Shown: positions 30,362-42,039, counted from the stretch's first letter. The stretch is 64,000 nucleotides of DNA from Okapia johnstoni (GCA_024291935.2 CM044310.1:121964213-122028212), one strand, 5' to 3'. Numbers and translations are program-made. The notes: a model not told the origin generated them from the letters alone.

Positions 30362-30552
30362 TGCTTAGTTGCTCAGTTGTGTGCGAGTCTTTGCAACTCC
30401 ATGGACTATACAGTCCATGGAATTCTCCAGGCCAGAACACTGAAGTGGGTAGCTGTTCCCTTCTCCAGGGGATAGTCCCAATTCAGGGATCAAACCAGGT
30501 CTCCCACATTCCAGGCTGATTCTTTACCAGCTGAGCCACCAGAGAAGCCCCA
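30362..30552 (-). mobile_element. Bov-tA SINE
   Basis: Reverse complement of Bov-tA: 'ttagttgctcagttgtgtgc' at the left end, 'gctgagccaccagagaagcc' at the right. Confidence 0.88.
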
Positions 30553-30639
30553 GTCACAGAAAACAAGAAATAAATGGGTATGAAGGATTATTAGTCACAG
30601 AAAACAAGTGCAAGAGACCCGGACATACACCACGTCCCG

Positions 30640-31190
30640 ATGTCCCTTCATCTGCTGAAGGCTCAGCGAGGTGTTCTCACATCCTGACTATTGTAAATAA
30701 GGATGTGTTGAGCATTGCAATGCATATATCCTTGTGAATTAGTGATTTTGTTTTCTTTGGGTAAATACCAGAATGGACCTTGACTGGATCACAGGGCAGC
30801 TCTATTTTTAATATTTTGAGGAACCTCCCTACTGTTTCCACAGTGGCTGCACCAGTTTACTTTCCCACCAACACTGCACAGGTTCAGCACCATCACACTG
30901 CTTTGTGCTGCAGTATGTTTTTGTGCCACTACCATACTGATCCAATCCCTGTAGCTTTGTAGTATAGTTTGAAATCAGAGTGTATAATGCCCCCAGCATT
31001 ATTCTTCTTTCTCAGTATTATTTTTTTTTTTTTGGCCATTAGGGGTCTTTTGTGTTTCCATAGAAATATTAGAATTGTTCATCTCATTTGTGAAAAATCC
31101 CATTGGTATTTCAATTGGGATTGTATTGAATCTGCTGATTGCCTTGGGTAATATAGTCATTTCAACAATCTTAACTTTCTAGTCCATGAG
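30640..31190 (-). mobile_element. L1 3'-end, antisense
   Basis: 'ggatgtgttgagcattgcaa', 'tttgaggaacctccctactg', 'cagtggctgcaccagttt' and 'cccaccaacactgcacagg' are classic L1M 3' sequence read in reverse. Confidence 0.75.
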
Positions 31191-31390
31191 CATAGAATAT
31201 TCAGGAACGTCGGTCCTGTAGGACATTCTGCGGAGGGTTTGTTCGAGGGTTACATGTGCCGGTGTTTGCACAGAACTAAAATAGCCATCGTAGGAGCTGG
31301 CTGAATCTTGGGTGAACTATTCAATATGCTTAAGATGTAGAAGGACACTTGAAAATGCCGGATGTGTGAGAGGCATGCAGGTTGCCTGTC

Positions 31391-31560
31391 TGTGCTCACT
31401 CACGTCCAACTCTGCGACCCCGTGGACTGTGTCCTCCAAGCCCTTCTGTCCATGGAGTTTTCCGAGCAAGAATACTGGAGTGGGTTGCCAAGCCCTCCTC
31501 CAGGGGATCTTTCCGGCCCAGGGATCCAACGGGAGTCTTTTGAGCCTCCTGCATTGGTAG
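31391..31560 (-). mobile_element. Bov-tA SINE
   Basis: Reverse complement of a diverged Bov-tA with 'gcaagaatactggagtgggt' and 'cctcctgcattggtaggctg'. Confidence 0.8.
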
Positions 31561-31615
31561 GCTGGATTATTTATGTTTCTATTAAAAAGACGCAAAAATT
31601 GCGAACGGAGCTCTG

Positions 31616-31629
31616 GTGCCCTCTAGCGG
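31616..31629 (-). promoter_or_regulatory. Candidate CTCF-binding motif
   Basis: The minus strand reads CCGCTAGAGGGCAC. This fits the CTCF core CCASYAGRKGGCRS at 13 of 14 positions (third base G instead of A). It lies just outside a Bov-tA, in a CpG-containing patch with no gene. Occupancy is unknown. Confidence 0.5.
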
Positions 31630-32735
31630 CATTTTGGGGTAACGTTCCGATTTGCTCGAGTGGGAACCGCAGGGCTGACGGCACGATAAGCAGGACAGTG
31701 ACCACGCGTGGAATCTGAGTTCTCCTGGCGAGGGGCTCCCGGTGACCCCGCTGGTCCCGCTCCGGGGCCGTGGTCGCGCGGACCCCAAGTGTTCGTTGAG
31801 ACAGCGTGGAGCGGCCTTGTTTAGAAGCCCTGTAACTTCAGCAGTGACGCGAAGTGATCAAGTGGGCAACTGTGGCTGGACCCGAATCTGTGCGAACTGA
31901 CGTTAGGAAAGAACAGAGACCCGGGAAAGGAAGGAGGGGATCTGTTCCTGTAACACGTACGTGAGGTCCCCCCACGTGTCAGTGATGGAGGTGTGGGTGG
32001 GGGTGGGGGTCACGGAGCAAGGCATGAGGTCTCCCAGGTGTGGAATCAGAGAGCGCTGGGCGGACTGACATCGTGCACGGGGAACAGAAGATGAAGCTCT
32101 GACTCAGGCAGAGACGGGGGTCTGCTTTCTGCACACCCAAGGCCAGGTCACCCCTTACCCTGGCGAAAGACACCTCACTACCATTCTCACTGTCGGAATG
32201 TGTGTTTCAGCTGTGTAATTATTACAGCCAATAGACCCCCAAAGTCTAAGGCCTCTTGATAGGAATTAGTTCCTCCCCCAATAAACAGGTGAAGCTGATT
32301 CCAGCTCAGCACGGAGGTGATTTAAAACACTGTGTATTTTTAAAATGTGAGGGATAGGGAGGGAGCCATGAGGAGACGCCTAGCTGTTGAAAAGATATTT
32401 TCCAACTCACAGTTCCCAGGAGGAGGGGGCATGGATGCCACCCTCCAGGGCCACATGAGAAAGCTCCAGAGGCAGAAAGGAGATGGAGTGAGAGGGGAAC
32501 GTGGGCAAGAGCCTTTACTGTGGTTGCCACAAGAAGGAGTGGACAAAAAAGGTAAGCAGTTTGGGATTGGCTGGTTTAATGATTTCAGCCGGTTGTGGGG
32601 TGGAGGAGGTGTCCCTCGTTGGCCTGTACCTGGCCCCGGAGTGTCAAGGGCAGGGGATGGTGGCCCAGACTGTGGAGGCCCGTAAAAGAGGTGATGGGGG
32701 TGTGGACTCCGGATTGACTGGTTTGTGTTTGATAA
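31630..32735. other. No gene recognised
   Basis: CpG-containing to about 31800, then unique-looking sequence. Open frames are short and without homology. Confidence 0.4.
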
Positions 32736-32934
32736 TTGCTTGACTCGGTGGTAAAGAATCCCTCTGCCAACGCAGGAGACTCGGGTTCAATTCTTGGACT
32801 GGCAAGGTCCCCTGGAGAAGGAACTGTCAAGCCACTCCAGTATTCTTCCCTGGGAAATCCCATGGACAGGGGAACCTGGCGGGCTACAGCCCATGGAGCT
32901 GCAAAAGAGTCTAATACGACTTTGCAACTAAACG
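32736..32934 (+). mobile_element. Bov-tA SINE
   Basis: 'actcggtggtaaagaatccc' head, 'ccactccagtattcttccc' body, and 'gagctgcaaaagagtctaat' end. Confidence 0.87.
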
Positions 32935-33304
32935 ACCCCAGTTTGATAAGAGCACCAGGAAGAGGATTCCTGCTAAGAAGTGGGTAATGGGATGGGGGCG
33001 GCAGAGGAAGAGGGAGGCAGGAGGCCAGAGCAAGTGACTCAGACATATTAATGGCTTATTTAGGAAACGGTGCATCCAGTTTGAACCCTAAAATTAAAGA
33101 TCCAGTTATTTTGCAGGCAAAATGAGTTTTTTTAGGAACGGCAGAGGAATTGCAATTCAGGACATTCAAACTGTGGCAAACCAGCGTCAAGTCCAGAGAG
33201 CGATGGAGAGAAATGTTACTTTATATAGAAAAAATGAGGATACTTGAAGGGATGTGCTTTAAATGCAAACCTGTTAGAGAAAAGCAAGCTATGCAGGTGG
33301 TGAT

Positions 33305-34235
33305 GATTTCTCATTGGCTGGAATGTGACTGTTTCTGATTGGCTAAAGTTTCAGTGTTTCTGATTGGCTCATTTGTGTCTGTTTAGCACTGACTGGACTG
33401 TGGATGTTTCTCATTGGCTAAAATTTGGCTGTTTCTGATTGGCTCATCTGTGGCTGTTTCTGACTGGTTAAAATTTTGCTGTTTCTGATTGGCTCGACTG
33501 TGGCTCTTTCTCATTGGCTGCATTGTGGCTGTTTCTCATTGGCTGCATTGTGGCTCTTTCTCCTCGGCTAAAATTTCGCTGTTTCTTATTGGTTCATCTA
33601 TGGATGTTTCTGATTGGCTGGTCTGTGGCTGTATCTCACTGGCTGGCCTGTGGCTGTTTCTCATTGGCCAAAATTTCGCTGCTTCTGATTGGCTCATTTG
33701 TGGCGATTTCTCATTAACTGGCCTATGGCTATTTCTCATTGGCTGAATTTTCACTGTTACTCATTGGCTCATCTGTGGCTGTTTCTCACTGCCTAAAATT
33801 TCACTGTTTCTGATTGGTTCATCTGTGGCTGTATCTCTTTGGCTGGACTGTGGCTGTATCTCATTGGCCAAAATTATGCTGCTTCTGATTGGCTCATCTG
33901 TGGCTGTTTCTCATTGGCCAAAATTTTGATGCTTCTGATTGGCTCATCTCTGGTTATATCTCATTGGCTGGACTGTGGCTGTTTCTCATTGGCCAAAATT
34001 TTGCTACTTCTGATTGGCTCATCTGTGGCTATTTCGCATTGACTGTCCTGTGGCTATTTCTCATTGGCTGAATTTTCACTGTTACTTATTGGCTCATCTG
34101 TGGCTGTTTCTCATTGGCTAAAATTTTGCTCTTTCTGATTGGATAAAATTTCATTGCTTCTGATTGGCTCATCTGTGGCTATTTCTTATGAGCTGAATTT
34201 TCACTGTTTCTTATTGCCTGAGCTGTGGCTGTTTC
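33305..34235. repeat. 25-bp minisatellite carrying inverted CCAAT boxes
   Basis: Roughly 37 units of 25 bp, each centred on TTTCTCATTGGCT or TTTCTGATTGGCT. The ATTGG cores fall at 33313, 33338, 33363, 33413, 33438, 33488 and so on, almost always 25 bp apart. About 27 units keep an intact ATTGG (CCAAT on minus). Units alternate in type: ATTGGCTGGACTGTGG, ATTGGCCAAAATTTTGC and ATTGGCTCATCTGTGG. In places this gives a 75-bp higher-order period. The reading frames through it (WLFLIG-like peptide repeats) are by-products of the repeat, not a gene. Confidence 0.95.
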
Positions 34236-34239
34236 CAAA

Positions 34240-35152
34240 TCTTGAAAGGAGTACATTAAGGCTGTATATTGCCACCCTACTTATTTAACTTATATGCAGA
34301 GTACAGTATGCAAAATGCTGGGCTGGATGAAGCACAAGCTGGAATCAAGAGTGCTGGGAGAAATATCAATAACCTCAGATATGTAGATGACACCACCTTT
34401 ATGGCAGAAAGCAAAGAAGAACTAAAGAGCCTCTTGATGAAAGTGAAAGAAAAGTGTGAAAAAGTTGGCTTAAAACTCAACATTCAAGAAACTAAGATCA
34501 TGGCATCTGGTCCCACCACTTCATGGGAAATAGATGGGGAAACAATGGAAACAGTGAGAGACTTTATTTTTGAGGGGCTCCAAAATCACTGCAGATGGTG
34601 ATTGCAGCCATGACATTAAAAGACGTTTGCTCCTTGGAAGAAAAGTTATGAAACCTAGACAGCCCATTAAAAAGCAGAGAAATTACTTTGCCAACAAAGG
34701 TCCATCTAGACAAAGGTATGGCTTTTCCAGTAGTCATGTATAGATGTGAGAGTTGGACTATAAAGAAAGCTGAATCCTGAAGAATTGATGCTTTTGAACT
34801 GTGGTGTTGGAGAAGACTCTTGAGAGTCCCTTGGACTGCAAGGAGATCCAACCAGTCCATCCTAAAGGAAATCATTCCTGAATATTATTGGAAGGTCTGA
34901 TGCTGAAGCTGAAACTCCAATACTTTGGCCACCTGATGTGAAGAATTGACTCATTTGAAGAGACCCTGTTGCTGGGAAAGATTGAAGGCAGGAGAAGGTG
35001 ATGATGGAGGATGAGATGGTTAGATGGCATCACCGACTGGATGGACGTGAGTTTTGAGCAAGCTCTGGGAGTTGGCGATGGACAGGGAGGCCTGACGTGC
35101 TGTAGTCCATGGGGTCACAAAGAGTAAGCTGGACTGAGCAACTGAACTGAAC
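34240..35152 (+). mobile_element. BovB LINE fragment inserted in the minisatellite
   Basis: Encodes LFNLYAEYSMQNAGLDEA and the reverse-transcriptase YVDDTTFMAESKEE block, in which the usual YADD is changed to YVDD. It ends with the BovB 3' terminus and ACTGAACTGA repeats. Stops and frameshifts are present. The 25-bp repeat resumes immediately after it. Confidence 0.92.
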
Positions 35153-35335
35153 TGAACTGTGGCTATTTCTCATGTGGGACAATCACCATGTCTCATTGGC
35201 TGAAATTCCCTGTTTCTCATTGGCTGGGCTGTGGCTGTTTCCTATTGGCTGGACTGCTTCTCACTGGCCGAGCTGGCCTAGTTTTCATTGTCTGCGTTGT
35301 GACTACTTCTTATTGGTGGCTGTTGCTGGGCGAGA
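35153..35335. repeat. Minisatellite continuation after the BovB
   Basis: Four further ATTGG-containing units, with looser register than the main array. Confidence 0.8.
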
Positions 35336-36139
35336 AGAAAAAATCGTCACCTTTCTGCTAGGTGGTAATGTAACCATCCTTCTACCCAGGAATGTAATAT
35401 AAGCTGTAGCAGAGGGCAAGGGTGAAAGAGCTCCGCCTCGGGGCTTCCCAACTCCGTTTTCAATTCATTTTTACTGTACATGTATCGCGCATGTTAAAGC
35501 ATCAAATTTACAGAAAGCTGAAGCAGGACTCATACAAGAGGTGCAGGGAGCTGTACTCCATTGTCATCCTGGGAGCCAGGCGCCACACTCAGTGTGTGCT
35601 GCCGAGGTCGCCCAGGGCATCCGGGCCCACCAGCAGAAGGATCAACCGTGAGTATCTTGTGAGGGAGGGTTTGGGCCACGCCTGGAAGCAGCTCCGTGCA
35701 TCCTGCTCACTGTGAACGTCATCCCAGGACACAGAGAACTGCAAGGAGACTGAAAGACCATCTCGCTGGGAGCCCAGGAAGGGAGGACACGGTGCTGGTG
35801 GGCAGCCGCAGTCCCGTCACACAGGGGCCACCTGTCCCTATGGGCACCTGCGGGTCACACGGTGGGGGTATTTCTAGCCTCCACTGCTTCCTACATGACC
35901 TGCTCTTACATAGAGGCTCTAGGGACACAGGAAATAGACTCTCAAGAATTCATTATTTAACAAGCTAGTGGAAACAGAAGGAAACGTCCCTGCAAGGAGA
36001 TGCATAGAATTCAGAGTGAGGCATTCAAGCCCAGAGGAGCCCACGAATGGAGGTGGTGCTGCGGATGGACACCCACTCAGGTAGACAGGTGCTGTGTTAC
36101 CTTAGCTGCTATGTTAGCTTCGGTGCAAAATGGGTCTTT
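35336..36139. other. No gene recognised; possible LTR-like flank
   Basis: 'aatgtaatataagctgtagc' just past the CCAAT array could be a TATA-like element, which would make the array an LTR U3. I could not find a matching second LTR, so this stays speculative. Confidence 0.3.
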
Positions 36140-36570
36140 ACAGGTGTGACTGTGTTAAGGCTCTTGGGAAGGGGAGATGACCTTGTATATTCTAGGTTGA
36201 CCCAATGTAACCACCAGGGTTCTTGTAAGAGAGAAGCAGGAGGGTCAGAGAGTGAGGAGATGAGACGTGACCACAGAAGCAGGAGTCCTGGTCAGAGGGA
36301 GGATCCGAAGAGGGAGGAAGGGACCATGAGCCAAGGAGTGCGGACGCCCCCAGACGCTGCAAAAGGTAAAGGGATGGAACCTCCCCTGGAGCCTCCGGAA
36401 GGAACACAGCCCTGCCCACCCCGGATTTCAGCCCCGTGTAACTGGTCTCAGGCTTCTGACATCCTGAACTGTAGGGTAATAAGCTGCATCGTTTGGTACC
36501 GCTATGTGAGTGGTAATTGTTACAGCAGCAGTTGTATGCTTGTTGGGATGAATGGCCTCCAATCCCAAAT
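36140..36570. repeat. Ancient dispersed mammalian repeat
   Basis: 'acccaatgtaaccaccaggg', 'aagagagaagcaggagggtc', 'ctggagcctccggaaggaac' and 'gtaattgttacagcagcag' follow the layout of a common old interspersed repeat. The family name is not certain to me. Confidence 0.55.
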
Positions 36571-36795
36571 CTGAAGGGCATTAGCCCGGTGAGGGGTGAA
36601 GGTCAGATCAAGGACAGTGTCCTACAGCTGCTGGGCCCTCTCGTGTTTGGAGAATGCGTGGCATCCAGTGGGGATGAAGTGGGTGATTTGGGGGATGGGG
36701 GCCTTCTTGTTCCGCTGGGTGGACCTAAAGCCAGAGGGACCCTCCCTGTGTAGTCATGGCCTCATCAACTCCCTCGGCCGGTACACCGTGTCCAC

Positions 36796-36960
36796 GCATG
36801 TGAGTGTCTGCATGAGTGTATATGTTTGTACAGTGTGTACATATATGTCTGTGTGTGTATGTGTGCATTCAGGGGTATGTATGCATGTATACACTTTACA
36901 CTGTGCAGATGTGTTTGGGTACATATGGGTGCATTTGTGCATTCATGGCTGTGTGCTTGT
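36796..36960. repeat. TG/TA-rich simple-sequence region
   Basis: Imperfect TGTA, TGTG and TATG repeats. Cysteine-rich peptide frames here are composition artefacts. Confidence 0.75.
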
Positions 36961-37360
36961 AAAGGGGATGGGAGCAGCTCTGCGCCTTCACCCAGACACA
37001 AGTCCCCTCAGACACACTCTTGGATCAGAAAACACTAATTGTCTTGTTTCCCTCGCTAAGTTTCGGGGGATGGTGGAGGCATAGACTGGGACCTAGAACC
37101 TGTGTACCCAGCACCACATGCAGGGTTGATGCACTTGGGCCTGTGAGAACATCGATTTATGAACAAGGTGAAGCGTGATCCAGAAAACTGGTTATAAGCT
37201 GTTAGCTGCATGAGCGTAGCCCAGATTCAAGATCACCAACCGAACTCTAGGAAGGTTTGTCGAGTCAGCTCAAAAGACAATGAAAACGTATCTCTGGGGG
37301 CAGTGGAGGATTCACAGAACACATCTGGAATCAGTTGAGCAACTGTAGGAACCTAACTGG

Positions 37361-37466
37361 ATCTCTGGAAACAGCCAGGCAGCAAAGCTGGGCCTCTGGA
37401 AACAGCCAAGCACCAAAGCTGGGCCTCCGGAAACAGCCAAACACAAAAGCTGAGTCTCCGGAAACA
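37361..37466. repeat. Minisatellite, about 31-bp unit
   Basis: Three to four copies of 'tctggaaacagccaagcacc' followed by 'aaagctgggcc', with point differences between copies. Confidence 0.85.
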
Positions 37467-37469
37467 AGT

Positions 37470-38934
37470 GCTACACCTTCTCTCCAAGGAGCTAGTTGAC
37501 TGTGGGAGGGACCACCTGGATACTGACTCTCCTAGAAGCTGATTGCGGGTCTCAGGACTCGAGTTCTTGCCTGCATCAGAACTGACTAAATGCCTTTCCA
37601 GAAAGGAATGATTCCACAGGGAAACCCTCTCAATGTCCACTTTAGGCTTTTGCAGGAGTGACTTCCCTTCTAGGCTGCTCAGGCATAACCATCAGTGGTC
37701 CCTTCTCTTTAGCTCCCAGCCCACACCCCGTCCCTCGTCCCTCTCTCAGCATGGAGCCCGGCCCGCCGTGGACACTGACCGCAAGGGGGCGGTGCGGAGC
37801 GGCGGCCAAACCCACTGAGTGTGGGGTCCAGTCTGGCTGCCCTGGGCTGGTTCCTCCCTTCCAATCCCTGTGCCTTTGGACAAGAATCTGTAAGTTCATT
37901 TCTGCACAGGAAAAGGGGCGGAGGCTCTGAGAAGGTCCGGGAAGCGTCGCCCACGATGGGCCGTCCTGGCATTACTGCCATCAGGTGCCCAGTGCGGGAG
38001 CATCTAGCCAGGTGGGTGCTGTTCCCGGGGTCCTTATGAGTCTCAGAGGCACCCCGGTGCCCTGCGCCTGCCAGCCCCCTGCTGTGCTCTCACCGTCCCT
38101 GAGCCAAGCCCGGGAGAGGACTGCGCCCTGATCCCAGCACAGACCCCCCAGACCCCCCTCCAGGCTGGGGTGAGCTACTCACCAGCCGAGGAGTAGCCCT
38201 GAGTGGTTGGGAGCTGACGTCTCCAGGGGGTCCTGTGATGGTGGGGAACAGGAGAAGGACTGGTGCTGTGTGGGGCCTGCCCAGGGTCTGTCCCACTCAG
38301 CCTGGCCCCTTGCCGTCCTGAGCATCTGATCGCGGGCCACGCACGGCCTTCACTCAACCCCGGACAACACCCCGAGATTCCTGAGAAAAGGGGGCCGGGG
38401 CCGGGCAAGGCAGAGCCCCCTGCTCCATCGTGCTGGGGTCACGCCCTCTGCACCTCCCGGAGTTGTGCCCGCATCACTGCCCAGACTCTTCATGGTGACC
38501 TCCTCTGGGGAGGGCTCAGAGTGTGCTGGAGGGACCCCGACTCTAGGACACTCTGGGGGCTGACCACACACGGGACACGGACGGCCTTACCCTAAAGGTG
38601 CCCCGAAGCACCATCCAGCCCTGGTAACGGGTCCCCTGGACCTTGTGACTTGCCCGGTGAAGGGTGGACCTCACCACAGGGGGCACTCAGCCTGGAGGAG
38701 CCACACATTCTGACCCTTGTCTGGGAGACAAGACACAGGTTCCCCTGAAGGGGTTTGTCTCCCCCATCTCCAGAAGCCCACTCCCCAGCAGCCCAGCAGG
38801 GTCGGCTCTGTGTGTCCCCCACCACCGATGCTGTGGCTCAGCGTCCAGGCCCCCGTGATGTCCTGTGAGACCAGGCTCCAGGGACCTGAGCCAGGCGTGG
38901 AGGTGGGGGCTGCTCGTCATTGCATCGCGTGGAC
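37470..38934. other. G+C-rich unique sequence, no gene recognised
   Basis: No Ig, TM or ITIM sequence is seen despite proximity to the receptor cluster. A 50-bp minus-strand segment near 38185-38234 has good splice sites on both sides but no recognisable partner exons. Confidence 0.4.
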
Positions 38935-39116
38935 TTCTCACTGCAGCAGCTTCTCTTGTTGTGGACCACAAGCTCTAGGGCGCGTGGGCTCAGTAGCTGT
39001 GGCGCACAGGCTTTATTTGCCCCGTGGCATGTAGAATGTTCCCCGGGGCCAGGGATCGAACCCATGTCCCTGCACTGGCAGGCGGATTCTTATCCACAGG
39101 ACCAGCAGGAAGTCCA
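38935..39116 (-). mobile_element. CHR-type SINE, antisense
   Basis: 'agcttctcttgttgtggacc', 'ggctcagtagctgtggcgc' and 'gatcgaacccatgtccctgc' are the hallmark order of a reversed CHR-type SINE. Confidence 0.85.
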
Positions 39117-39989
39117 AGGAATTGTCTTCTGGTGGCAGTACTATGTGGTCAGTCTGATCCTCATATCCTGCATTATTGAGCTTCCCTCCCTCCTGAACAA
39201 TTCTGGCGCCTTCTCTGGGTGGCCCCCATACCGCCCAACCTGAATCTGGACACCCTGCCTCTTTCACCCGCCAGGACCCAACCCCAGGGGGGCAGGCTCT
39301 GCGGCTGCTGTCCGCGGTGCTGACCTGGTTTCAACGGTTGAGTCTGGTTTCAGCACCATGGTCAGAGTCTATGAAGGCAAGGCAGCCTGCACCATTTCCT
39401 GCTGTCTTGGTTGGCCAGTGTTCATCAGCTGAGCCCCATCTGTGGTCCTCTTGTGTGGTCTCCACGCAGGAGTCAAACAAAACATTCACCCAAAGCGTGC
39501 GGGTAAACTGGACAAACACCAGGAGGGCAGTAGCAGTTGACAGTGACTCAAATTCCGTTCAAGATCCATGCACACCGAAGAGCAATACAGTGCAGAAGCT
39601 CATGGTGCCGGCGCCGCGCTCAGCGTCACCACCGCTGGAGCAGCCAGGGGGTCATATGATGTTCGTTGTCCTCTACCCCCTCAGAACTGTCTTCTACCAG
39701 ACCAGGGTCAGCATGCCAGATATTTAGGTGTGGCCCAAAGATAACAGACTGGGCTCACACCAAACAGGTTTCAAAACCTAGATCTGTCTCTCGCTAGCTC
39801 TGTGTCCTTGGAAGCATTGTTATGCCGCCCTGAGGCTCACTTTGCTTTTCTGTGAAATGGCAATAACAATGGTGTCTGCTTCGTGGGAAGCAGATGGTCA
39901 GAGGCTGTTATATTCTGTTTCTCACAGGAGGCGAGCAGGTTAGCTAAGAGGCAGAATCTGGAGGCAGGCATCCTGGGATTGTATCAGAG
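39117..39989. other. No gene recognised
   Basis: Unique-looking sequence; one 136-codon plus-strand frame (39317-39727) has no recognisable domain. Confidence 0.4.
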
Positions 39990-40255
39990 TTCTGACTGAT
40001 GCTGAAGCTCCAATACTTTGACCACCTGATGTGAATGCCTGACTCACTGGAAAAGACCAGATGCTGGGAAAGATTGAAGGCAGGAGGAGAAGGGGGTAGC
40101 AGAGGATGAGATGGTTGGATGGCATCACCGACTCGATGGACATGAGTTTCCGTAAACTCTGGGAGAAGTGAAGGACAGGGAAGCCTGGCAGGCTGCAGTC
40201 CATGGGGTCACAAAGAGTCAGAAATAACTTAGCGACTCAACAACAACAACTGCCT
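39990..40255 (+). mobile_element. BovB 3'-end fragment
   Basis: 'tgatgctgaagctccaatac', 'gatggttggatggcatcacc' and 'gcagtccatggggtcacaaa', ending in a CAA repeat. Confidence 0.87.
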
Positions 40256-41207
40256 TTTATTAACATTGTGACTCAGACAAAGTCACCCTCATGCCACTAC
40301 TTGGTCACCCATCAAATGAGGATAATGCCAGGACCCGCTCTGTAGGGTTTTCTTGAGGAACTAAATGCTTTACATGTGATGTGTGCACTAAAATGTCTGG
40401 CAAGTACTTAGCACGCATTCAAGACAGTGGGCTGTTATTAATGCTGTTACCATTACTATCATCACCAAGCACCTAGACACATTCTGATAAACTGCTTCCG
40501 TTTGGTCATGAGTACTGCTTTTATGAATTATTCTTAGCGTTTCTGTGAGGGTCCTTAGACCTCTGACACAGATGAAGAAACTAAAGCTACAAGCCGAAAG
40601 GTGACTTGACTAGGAAACTGGAGCTCCGATCAAGGCCGTCTGACACCAATGCATGGTCCCACCTGCCAGCCTTTAGCAGCAAGGCGGGAAGAACCTTAGG
40701 AATCTCCCATCCCCAGATGGAAGACCAAGGCTCCTGGTATTTTGGCCAGAGGTTTGCACAAATTATCTCTCGGCCCTTCTCTATTTCCTCACCTTTGCCA
40801 ATTGTGCCCGGATACTCCCTTCCTTCATGGAACCTGCAATGGTTACCAGGAGCTTTTCCTGCTGGCGTTGCAGCCAGGAGGTGGGAACTGCAGACGGTCA
40901 TTTGGAAATATTGTTGGTTATCCAAAGCACGGGGAGGACGAGCTCTGGCATTCAGTGGGCGGAGCCCTAGGGCTGAGCTGAGCATCCCACAGTGCACAGG
41001 ACCCTACACCCCACAAAGAATGACCGGGCCCCAAATGCCAATAGCTCTGGGTGCAGAAACGCTGGTCTACGTGTTTGTAAGAGACCAACACAAAACTGGG
41101 AGGTGTACACCCCACACCAGTTTCATGAGAATTGGATTGGATGAGGTCATCAAAACCTTACTGGTTAGGGTTATTTCTCCTTTCTCCCTTTTCAGGGAGA
41201 GGGATTC
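40256..41207. other. No gene recognised
   Basis: Overlapping frames of up to 238 codons (40606-41322, plus) lack homology. Part of 40900-41160 ('gtgggcggagccctagggct' and what follows) recurs in diverged form at 43200-43420. This suggests a dispersed repeat of unknown family. Confidence 0.4.
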
Positions 41208-41310
41208 CCAGGCCACCCAGTGGTTAGGGCTCTGCCCTGTCCCCGGTGGGGAACTAAGATCTCACAAACCGTGTGGTGAGGTTCCCCCCACCACCACCCC
41301 AAAACCCTTT
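41208..41310 (+). mobile_element. tRNA-derived SINE fragment
   Basis: 'gggattcccaggccacccag' head and 'ggtggggaactaagatctca' body, ending at a CCA-rich tail. Confidence 0.7.
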
Positions 41311-41426
41311 CTGTCTTTATAAGGAGGGAGTATCGTTTATGTAACTGAAAAGTACATTTACAAAAAAGAAACAAAAATGGCAGTGGGTATATTCAAATCA
41401 AAGAAACAAAACTGTTTCTGAACTGG

Positions 41427-41463
41427 GGGGGGGGGGGTGGGGGGGGGGTGGAGTGGGGGGATT
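41427..41463. repeat. Poly-G tract
   Basis: Runs of 12, 9 and 6 G separated by T or GAGT. Such tracts form G-quadruplexes easily and are prone to sequencing length error. Confidence 0.95.
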
Positions 41464-42039
41464 GCAGGCGGCCCTGAGAGCTGCGCAGCTGGAAGGAGGG
41501 GGAGCTCCAGAGGCTGGCCGCAGCCCTAGGGCTCCGCCTGTGGACGGTGGACGGATCCTGTCTCTCTCTTCCACCTCTCTCCGGATTCCTCTCTCTTTCT
41601 GTCTCTCCCTTCCTCCCTTGCTCTCAGCCTCACCCGGTCTGTCCCTACCCTCCCTGGCTCCCTCCATTCCCGCTCTGCCTGTAGAAGGAGGCTCTTTCAA
41701 AGTGCTTTTGGTTCTTGGAAATACTTCCTGATGGCAAAACCCGAACCCTGGGTCACTCCCCCGACCATCAGCATCCTCTGTTCGCATCCCTGAGCAGCAG
41801 GGGATATTCCACACTTCCGGTGCAGGTCACCACACTTCCGGCCCCTGACTCTCCCTGGCCCTTGGTAGGGGCCCTGCCATGCTGACTCAGTTTCCTCATC
41901 CGTTCAATGGACCTAATGCACAGCACCTGCCTCGTAGGTTGATACAAGGCCTAACCGAGAGAACGTGGGAGCAGGGCTTGGGACAGAGCCTGCACACAGC
42001 AAGGTGTTCCGTAGATGCTGTCCTGCAATTCGAGCCCTG
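41464..42039. other. No gene recognised
   Basis: Contains a CT-rich stretch around 41560-41660. No coding or repeat identity is assigned. Confidence 0.4.

Noticed and set aside
33489..34071. Repetitive open frames with WLFLIG-type peptides, looking like a membrane repeat protein
   Set aside because: They follow from the 25-bp DNA repeat in several frames, with stops between, and have no gene context.
37361..37470. Possible CRISPR-like array
   Set aside because: Units are contiguous with no spacers, in a vertebrate genome; a simple minisatellite.
38185..38234. 50-bp minus-strand exon-like segment with good acceptor and donor, resembling a receptor stalk exon
   Set aside because: No Ig exon above it or TM exon below it, and no convincing match in any frame.
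40606..41322. 238-codon plus-strand frame
   Set aside because: No recognisable domain. Its 3' part runs into a SINE and its middle recurs in diverged form near 43200, indicating repeat sequence.
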